Shown piece by piece: positions 57,476-64,000 of a DNA stretch of 64,000 bases. Location: NCBI GenBank assembly GCA_023055425.1, contig JALGPY010000002.1, positions 121,284,088 to 121,348,087 on the forward strand, read 5' to 3'. The first letter of the stretch is position 1. Every line of letters begins with the position of its first letter. The stretch is from Linanthus parryae (Eukaryota; Streptophyta; Magnoliopsida; Ericales; Polemoniaceae). The notes below the pieces were generated by a model. That model ran no database searches, was not told where the DNA came from, and saw nothing but the letters and a program-made list of their open reading frames with translations. Position numbers and translations under genes: made by a program.

Positions 57476-59736
57476 ATGACCAACAAAGAGGTGAGATGGA
57501 ACGAATCCACGAGACTATGGAAGATGCTGAGGCCAGGATGGGTGGGTCGAAAAAAAAAGCAGAGGAGCTCGGAGCACAAATAGCTGCAAAACCAAGGAGC
57601 ACAATGAAATCAGCAGGATATTTCACCAGGGCATGCTATGGTGGACTATTACAGGCCAACAGCAGCTACATACATGCCATCCATCGTGGTGCCACCCATA
57701 TACCCAACCCACTTTGAGTTGAAAGTTTCAATGATTTAGATGGTGCAAAATGATTTTCGATTCAGTGGAGCTCCATGGGATGATCCTAATGCACACTTGT
57801 TGACGTTCGAGAAGATATGTCAGAAATTACATGACCAAAGGGTGTCATCTAAGACAGTGAAAATGATGCTATTTCCCTTCTCTCTAGTTGGAAGTTCCAG
57901 AACTTGGCTCATAGAGCTGCAAGCAGGGGAAATTACTTCTTGCGATGAGCTATGCAAGGAGATTCTGAAGAAGTATCATCCTCCATCCAAGGTCGCAGAA
58001 CTGATGTCGGGCATTATCCAATTTACTCAGGCATATGGTGATTCACTCGGAGACACTTCGAGGAAATTCAACCAAATCTTGTGCAGGTGCTCTAATCATG
58101 GAGAACTGCGGTATAAGCTTCTGCACTATTTATACAATTCTCTAGACAGGGATTTTGCAAAGGAATTGGATACTCTAGCGGGAGAAAATAATATGGGCAT
58201 GGAGGAACAACAGACTCAAACTATGTTGAAAAATGAGGCTAAGCGAGAGACAATGAGGTTAGATACTCGTATATTACCAAAAGTGAGTGGATATTCAATT
58301 GTTGTTTCTTAGTTGGATATGATGAATCAATAGATGGCTATGATGACCATGGCGTATAACAGTGTGAATTTGGTGGGACAGGTGAACACTATGGGACAAC
58401 ATATTGCATATGAGAATCAGGGATATGACTGCGATATTGAGGGAATGAACTATATGGGAACACCCAAATGCGGCTGCGAGATCAGTGGACGAACAATTAT
58501 CATCCCATCAACCTCAAACACCCAAATGTTAGCTGGAACAATCCAAACAATGGGTTGTATGCACCTGGTGAGCAGCCTAATCGTCCATATCAAGCACATA
58601 GACAAGCTCCACAAAAACAGGTAAATAAGCAGCGGGAGCAAAATCCGAACATGTATAGCATGTTGACTAAGGTTTATGAGAAGCTTGATCGGTTGGAGAG
58701 TAAATCACTTGCCACCGACGTAGCTTTGAAGAGCCATGAGACACATATTGGGCATATTGCCAATCAAATTGCTAAGTTTCCACCTGGCATGCTTCCGGCC
58801 AATACTATCGCTCCCACTGAACATCTGAAGGCTATTACTACTCGCAATGGCATTACTATTGTGGATCCTCCATATCCTAGACACCCGCGAGCTGAGGCGA
58901 ATAATGCCACTGAAAACGAGCTAAGTGAAGAAATTCCCGTCCCTACAGTGACTCCCCAATCAAAGGACACGGTGAGGAGGTAGGAGGAGAAGCAAAATCC
59001 CAAGGAAGAATACACTATGCAAGTTCCATATACGCAAAGGTTGAGAGACAAGAGGATGCCAAGCATTTCAAGAAGTTTATTGATGTATTCAAGAAACGTC
59101 ACATTAACATCTCTTTTGCACAGGCTATTTCACAAATTCTCAAGTACGCAAAATTTCTTAAGAATCTCCTATCTAACAAAATATGCATGGATGACTTTGA
59201 GACTGTCGTTCTAAATGAAGAGTGTAGCATTGTTGTACAAAAAGAGCTACCAAAGAAGTTGAAGGATCATGGAGGTTCTATCATTCCAGTGACATTGGGA
59301 GATGTGTTCCATGGGCGTGCATTGTGTGATTCTTGACATGGAGGCCGATGTTAATTTCCCACTGATCTTGGGACAGCCATTCTTTGCCACGGGGAAGCCT
59401 ATCATTGATGTTACCAATGGAGAGTTCACGATGCGAATCAACGATGACAATGTGGCATTCAACGTTTTTGAGGTTATGAAGTTCCCTGCATATGAGGTGA
59501 GTGAGCAATGCTACAGTGTGGAGGCACACACACCAGACGAGGAGGATGCATTATTGGAGCAGCTATATGAGGAACTTGCTCTGCTTAACACAAGGGAAAA
59601 AAAAGAAAGTTATGTAGACGCATGGCGCAAACCCCTCCCTCTCTTCAACGAGGGAGACAAGAAGAGTCTTACTCCTTCTCTTGAAGTTGTGTCTGTTTTA
59701 GATTTAAAGCCTTTATCGGCACATTTAAAATATTGA
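57476..59736 (+). pseudogene. gag: Athila gag and protease-region remnant
   Basis: Gag core at 57740-58312: MVQNDFRFSGAPWDDPNAHLLTFEKI, KTVKMMLFPFSLVGSSRTWL, RKFNQILCRCSNHGELRYKLLHYLYNSLD. Further colinear pieces include [43 protein letters not shown] and ITTRNGIT (to about 58860), and [34 protein letters not shown] (59476-59585). Stops at 58310 and elsewhere; frameshift near 58465. Near 59325 about 60 residues including the protease active site are missing (compare DLGAS of the young Athila). Not functional. Confidence 0.88.
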
Positions 59737-59759
59737 TATTTGGGCACTAATGAAAATTT

Positions 59760-61075
59760 TGTTGGTGTATGCCCTAGAGACAATCTATTTTAGTGAGAAC
59801 ATTGTTTTGGCTAGACTATTCATTATATTAGATATGGAGATATTAATATAATGAAGTCCTTAAATTGCAATTTTTGTTATCTCAAACTCCCCTGATCAAG
59901 TATAATGGTTAGTAGGACGATCACTATGCATAGAGACTAGTATGTGGGTAGATTGATATGGAGATATCAAGTCTAGGGTATGCATTAGGAGTAATGTCAC
60001 ACTGGATTTACCAGTCACGAGAAGGCTACATGGAAGTTATGTGAATGTCACTAGTGCTTCTTGTAGTGACAATGGTGTTGTGGTCCTTTGATTTGAAGTC
60101 ACTAGATGCTCTAGTTGTGAATTATCATGTTTTTATATCGTCAAACGTTGCACCGCAACTTGGTAACAATAATGGCGATAATCGGAAGCAAGCTGAGAGA
60201 TAGTAGTGATGTAGAGAGTATTTTTCCCTCCCACATAACATGAGGATGTATCCATGGTCACTCGATGAGTAGGACTTAACAAATGCCTGGTCAGGCTCAG
60301 GTAGATAAATATACGATATTGATGTTATCTATTCAGATAAGTCTACTCCCAGGATTGAGAAAGTATGGATTGGATATACGAGTGTGATCTTTTTTGGCTC
60401 ATGTCCAATCGGGATATTGTGACAAAGGGATTATACAGCACGGTAACATTGGTCACAGTGGTTCAACAGATCGCTGACTATTCCTATTACTTGGGTAGAA
60501 TTGATGTGTTGCTAACCACCGTTCAATATTTGTAATTGTTACTCCCAACGTAATAGGAACCTGCAGGGTCACACACAAAAGGATTAGACTGGATGTGGTT
60601 GTTAATTAGTTGGACTAATTAACAGTAAAGAATCTGGGATCAAAGTGCAACAACGTTCATATTTAGGGTGACTAAATAGCAAATTGGACTGAAACGAATT
60701 TTAATCCTAACTGTTGGATCTAATTAGTAGTGTGGCATTTTTGTAATTAATAAAGAGGTCGGCACACCCCTACCCGACGACAAGAAGAGGTCGAACACCT
60801 TTTTCTCCTCCATTGTTGCTGCTGTTTGATTTGATCAAGCTTCCTAATTGTTCCTTCCATACACCGCTAGCACGAACAGTAGAGGAAGTTCCAATTGTTG
60901 ATCCTACGGTGTGGATACCATCAGAGGCGTGGACATTACTTCTAAGCAGTGATCGGTCAGATTAACAAGGTAACACTTCTCATTCATCATATTATTAAGC
61001 TTCACGTGTGATCCGTGGAGAGTTTTGGCATAAAATGTTGTATTTCCGCTGCGTAACCTGCAACAAAACCATACA
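59760..61075 (+). repeat. Second Angela-like LTR (5' LTR of a truncated element)
   Basis: TGTTGGTGTATGCCCTAGAG...AAACCATACA, 1316 bp, related to but diverged from the LTRs at 35838 and 51236. A PBS-like CGGTATCAGATCC starts at 61077, so this is a 5' LTR. Its internal region ends after about 200 bp at the junction with Athila-like sequence near 61276. Confidence 0.85.
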
Positions 61076-61275
61076 GCGGTATCAGATCCAGGTGTGATGG
61101 CGCGCATATGATATTTTTGTGGTTATCAGTATTTTGACCGTATCTGTTTGTTTGACCGTAAACGATAATAAAACTGATATGCACGATTGGAACTAAAATA
61201 ATAGAATGAAAAAAAATCAAAAATATTCTCTTGGATTAGATACAGCGAAAAACCTAATGTTCATCCGTTCATGCG
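61076..61275 (+). other. PBS and short leader of the truncated Angela-like element
   Basis: CGGTATCAGATCCAGG resembles the initiator-Met PBS with two changes. The following 190 bp have no coding content and end where homology to the non-autonomous Athila-like internal region begins. Confidence 0.6.
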
Positions 61276-61818
61276 GAGAATTTGAATTCAATCCAATTAG
61301 AGTGTCTTAGGAAACTTAAAGTCAAGCCATATTACATGGAGTTGTGTCCCATCATTGGGATAATTTGCATTCAAATGCAATCGCGGCCAAGTGATTTATC
61401 TCATATGAATTGGCGACGAAAAACTACTGTAGGATTTAAGATGCCTAGACCCTCTAAGCTAAAGGACGTGCCCCAATGAAGGTTCATTTATGGTGGATGT
61501 TTGTGAACCCCTTATTGAACTGGTGCGAGGATCATTTTTGGTTGTGAAATTTCGAGAGAGACTTGTGAGAGCTTTATGATGTTTGTTAGTGATAGCGAGA
61601 TTGCCCGATCTCTAAGAAAAAAAAATATGTGTTTTGTATTTGCGTTGTTCAATAGTCGAGTTGCATTGTGTATAGCATGTAGTTTGTATAGTCGTGTGTG
61701 TGATATGTTTGTGCCATATGGCTAGTAAAAGCGGATGCAAGTCGAAGGATTGAAAAAATAGTGTGAAGATTAATTTTTTATTTTGCTCGGGATGGGCAAT
61801 GAGGTAGTGCGGGGGATT
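61276..61818 (+). mobile_element. 3' end of an Athila-like internal region with PPT
   Basis: Homologous on the opposite strand to 46611-47160: shared GATTCAATCCAA, AAAGTCAAGCCAT, GTCGTGTGTGTGAT and the PPT region GTAGTGCGGGGGATT, which abuts the next LTR. The 5' part of this internal region is missing. No coding content. Confidence 0.8.
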
Positions 61819-62292
61819 TGAAAACACTTTATTAGAGTTATGTTTCTGATACAATTTACTATCATTTTGCGTGATTTTCGGGTTGAAAATATTAGTTTTA
61901 CACTACGAATATAAGAGAACGTAAAAGTTTAGATTTGAGCGTTAAATTGTAAATCCGGACCTTTCTCGCATTATTTTATGTATTTTTGTCACATTTGATC
62001 ATACGGGTTTGTTTTGTGTTGTTTTGACACGAAGGGATGCTCGGGATATGAAGCAAAGAGGAGAAAAGAGCTTGGGAATATTCGCATGAGCTTAGGAGAA
62101 GAATAAGTCGTGAAGAAAAAAGGAACGGAGTTCGAGAGGGAGTCTAGTGTCGTATTAAGAAGTTTTTTAACGTACAATTGCCCCCCCCCCCCTAAAAAAA
62201 GTGTTCAATGCCTTCGCCAATTTTTGGAGAAAAAAGATTTTGGAACTCGCTGTATTTCACAATCAAAGGAGCAGATCGGAAGATCATATTCA

Positions 62293-62395
62293 TATCACAC
62301 GACCAGCCCCCCTTGATCGTGCGATATTCAAAAAAAATCAAAGCTCGTCAAAAGTAAAGCATATCGTAGGGTCAGATTTTTCTAGTCGTGCGATG
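62293..62395. repeat. Inverted-repeat words in the long Athila-like LTR
   Basis: TATCACACGA (62293-62302) and TCGTGCGATA (62317-62326) form a near-perfect inverted repeat around a C-rich loop. A second pair, CATATCGTAG and TCGTGCGATG, follows at about 62359-62395. The core TCGTGCGA differs from the other Athila families here. Confidence 0.65.
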
Positions 62396-62637
62396 TACTT
62401 CGAGATCAGAAGCAAATATTACAGTTGATCCTACAATCTGCTCACGTCCAAGGCACGGGTCTCTTCATCTATACTATGCAGTTTCACATGTTAATTCCTA
62501 ACCCTAGGGATTAATTAATACTATCACACAATTAATTGGAGGATCATTCACTTACTCATTCAAGGACTCGCGTTGGAAGAAAAAGAAGGAGATGAAGACA
62601 AGGTTGAAGCCTCCATTGAAGATCTAGGTTTTGATTA

Positions 62638-62968
62638 CCTTTTCTTCTTCTTCTTCTTCTTCTTCTTCTTCTTCTTCTTCTTCTTCTTCTTCTTCTTCTT
62701 CTTCTTCTTCTTCTTCTTCTTCTTCTTCTTCTTCTTCTTCTTCTTCTTCTTCTTCTTCTCCTTCTTCTTCTCCTTCTTCTTCTTCTTCTTCTTCTTCTTC
62801 TTCTTCTTCTTCTTCTTCTTCTTCTTCTTCTTCTTCTTCTTCTTCTTCTTCTTCTTCTTCTTCTTCTTCTTCTTCTTCTTCTTCTTCTTCTTCTTCTTCT
62901 TCTTCTTCTTCTTCTTCTTCTTCTTCTTCTTCTTCTTCTTCTTCTTCTTCTTCTTCTCCTTCTCTTAA
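62638..62968. repeat. (CTT)n microsatellite, about 330 bp
   Basis: About 109 CTT units with three interruptions by CTC (around 62759, 62771 and 62957). Pure pyrimidine on the plus strand. It lies inside the LTR at 61819-63916, whose relatives lack it. Confidence 0.98.
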
Positions 62969-63916
62969 CTTGTTCATGGAGAAATTCCACCGTTTTTTGG
63001 TTGATTACTATTATCTAATTAATCTTTGCTTGGTCCTATGGAGAAGAATCTAGGGTTTATGAAATAGAAAACTTTCCGGATTTATGTTATTGATTCATGT
63101 TTAGTTTCTTATAACTGTATTATTCTTATTTTTTATCGAATATCTTGATCACTTAGAGAAATTGACACGTTCTAGGTGACAAGAACAACTCTGGGAAGAG
63201 GAATCAGTAGTTTAGGTGAACTGTAAGCTTAAAAATTAACATCATATTAGTTGGATTGTTTGTTCTGAACATAATACTTAGCGTAAACCTAGCTGCTTAC
63301 CGGTTAAGCTTGAGCTCTAAGTGGGTGCTCGACAAAGACTTTTCTTGGATACGAATGAGAACAAGAAATTAGTCCTGAATCATTGAGACTAAAATGTGAG
63401 ATGAATAGGACTACTCGTGTGACGGTAGTTTCAATCGTGTAGCATCAGGCTTGGGCATTGGTGGACCGACAGTACCCAATGACCGGATTACCGGTAGGCA
63501 CTTAGAACCATATATGTAGACGCCGGTGGACCGACATGACCCGTAGTCGACTGATAGGTAGAACGACATGAGACCGAGAGGAGATTGTTAATGCTATTAC
63601 CCAACACAACTAGTTAGATGGTAGCGTGTTTCCGTAAAACACCTAGAAATGTGTAAAACCCTAGGGATCCGTAGATAGCCTAGTTGTTCTAAAAGTACAA
63701 AAATATTAGTTTAGTTTGTTTATTTCATTTTCGTCACTTGTTTGAGGGAGCCGACTCATTTTATCATTCTTAGTTCCTCCCATTTACTGTATTTTGAATT
63801 AATTGTTAAGCTACGTAATCTCAAGACTACATCTGTGAGTTCGACAACCCAAGCTTTATACTCTATCTTTATTACTTTGACTGTGCACTTGCGTATACAC
63901 GTTAGAAATCGTGTCA

Positions 63917-64000
63917 AGTTTTTGATGCCGTTTCCGGGGGACAGCGGTAGATTATTAAGTTAGGAGTTAGTTTATAGTACTTTTATCTTTGTGCTTCAAG
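63917..64000 (+). mobile_element. PBS and start of an Athila-like internal region, running off the window
   Basis: PBS TGATGCCGTTTCCGGGGGAC (63923-63942) is a diverged Athila PBS. The following ACAGCGGTAGATTATTAAGT matches the leader of the non-autonomous element (near 49718-49700, minus). Confidence 0.8.

Larger units (their letters stand above)
55714..59759 (+). mobile_element. Athila element, plus strand: 5' LTR, PBS and gag; cut by a Copia LTR
   Basis: LTR of about 1525 bp ending CAGTTGGAACGTGTCA, the same end as the Athila at 16106-30104, then a PBS and decayed gag plus the beginning of the protease-pol linker. Sequence stops at 59759 where an Angela-like LTR starts. The rest of the element is not in the window. 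Related to, but clearly diverged from, the young Athila. Confidence 0.85.
61819..63916 (+). repeat. Athila-like LTR with PPT before it and PBS after it (2.1 kb)
   Basis: Starts TGAAAACAC directly after a PPT and ends AAATCGTGTCA directly before a PBS. The second half (about 63170-63916) matches the LTRs at 45020 and 49744 in reverse orientation (GTGGGTGCTCGA, AGTCGACTGATAGG, GTGCACTTGCG). It is 500 bp longer than those, largely because of a CTT microsatellite. Confidence 0.82.

Noticed and set aside
62556..63053. Open frames of over 100 codons of pure Arg, Glu, Ser or Phe
   Set aside because: They are translations of the CTT/GAA microsatellite in every frame; length comes only from the repeat.

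Overview
The window is plant nuclear DNA, most likely from a eudicot, and consists of nested transposable elements from end to end. I found no host gene, rRNA gene or tRNA gene. The flowering-plant assignment rests on the element lineages: SIRE-type and Angela/BARE-like Copia, Athila and Tat Ty3/gypsy (Tat with two RNase H domains), an L1 LINE and a CACTA tnp2 fragment. The species cannot be told from this sequence.

Left half (1-35837), all retrotransposons on the minus strand. A decayed SIRE-type Copia element (arms 1-2315 and 31184-35837, continuing past the left edge) is split inside its reverse transcriptase by a Tat-lineage gypsy element (2316-31183, target duplication TCAAG). The Tat element is split inside gag by a young Athila element (16106-30104, target duplication GCGAG). 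The Athila LTRs differ at about three sites in 1531 bp. It keeps an uninterrupted 1830-codon gag-pol and an intact 436-codon env-like frame, but the second Asp of the reverse-transcriptase catalytic pair is His. Between its pol and 3' LTR the Tat element carries, on the opposite strand, a broken plant-mobile-domain gene with five recognisable GT-AG introns (about 3708-8012), followed by a 53-bp tandem repeat (about 9358-9962).

Right half (35838-64000), mostly plus-strand elements. An Angela/BARE-like Copia element (35838-52676) has a solo gypsy LTR in its 5' LTR (36977-39171) and a minus-strand, non-autonomous Athila-like element (45020-51229) at its PPT/3'-LTR boundary. That element has no gag-pol; it carries one unrecognised frame of about 369 codons with three stops. 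Then come a CACTA tnp2 fragment (about 53165-53740), an L1 LINE fragment on the minus strand (about 53741-55713), a plus-strand Athila LTR with decayed gag (55714-59759), a second Angela-like LTR (59760-61075), and an Athila LTR with internal sequence on both sides (61276-64000) holding a 330-bp CTT microsatellite.

The most unusual structure is shared by several Athila-group elements. A cluster of short palindromes is arranged around a conserved ACTTAG-A-rich anchor, but the palindrome core differs from family to family. In the youngest element the cluster is present in the LTR and again, diverged, between pol and env. In the two LTRs where I could place a TATA-like box, the cluster lies about 75-95 bp upstream of it. 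The second notable item is the intron-bearing antisense gene in the Tat element: antisense orientation would protect its introns from loss during retrotransposition.
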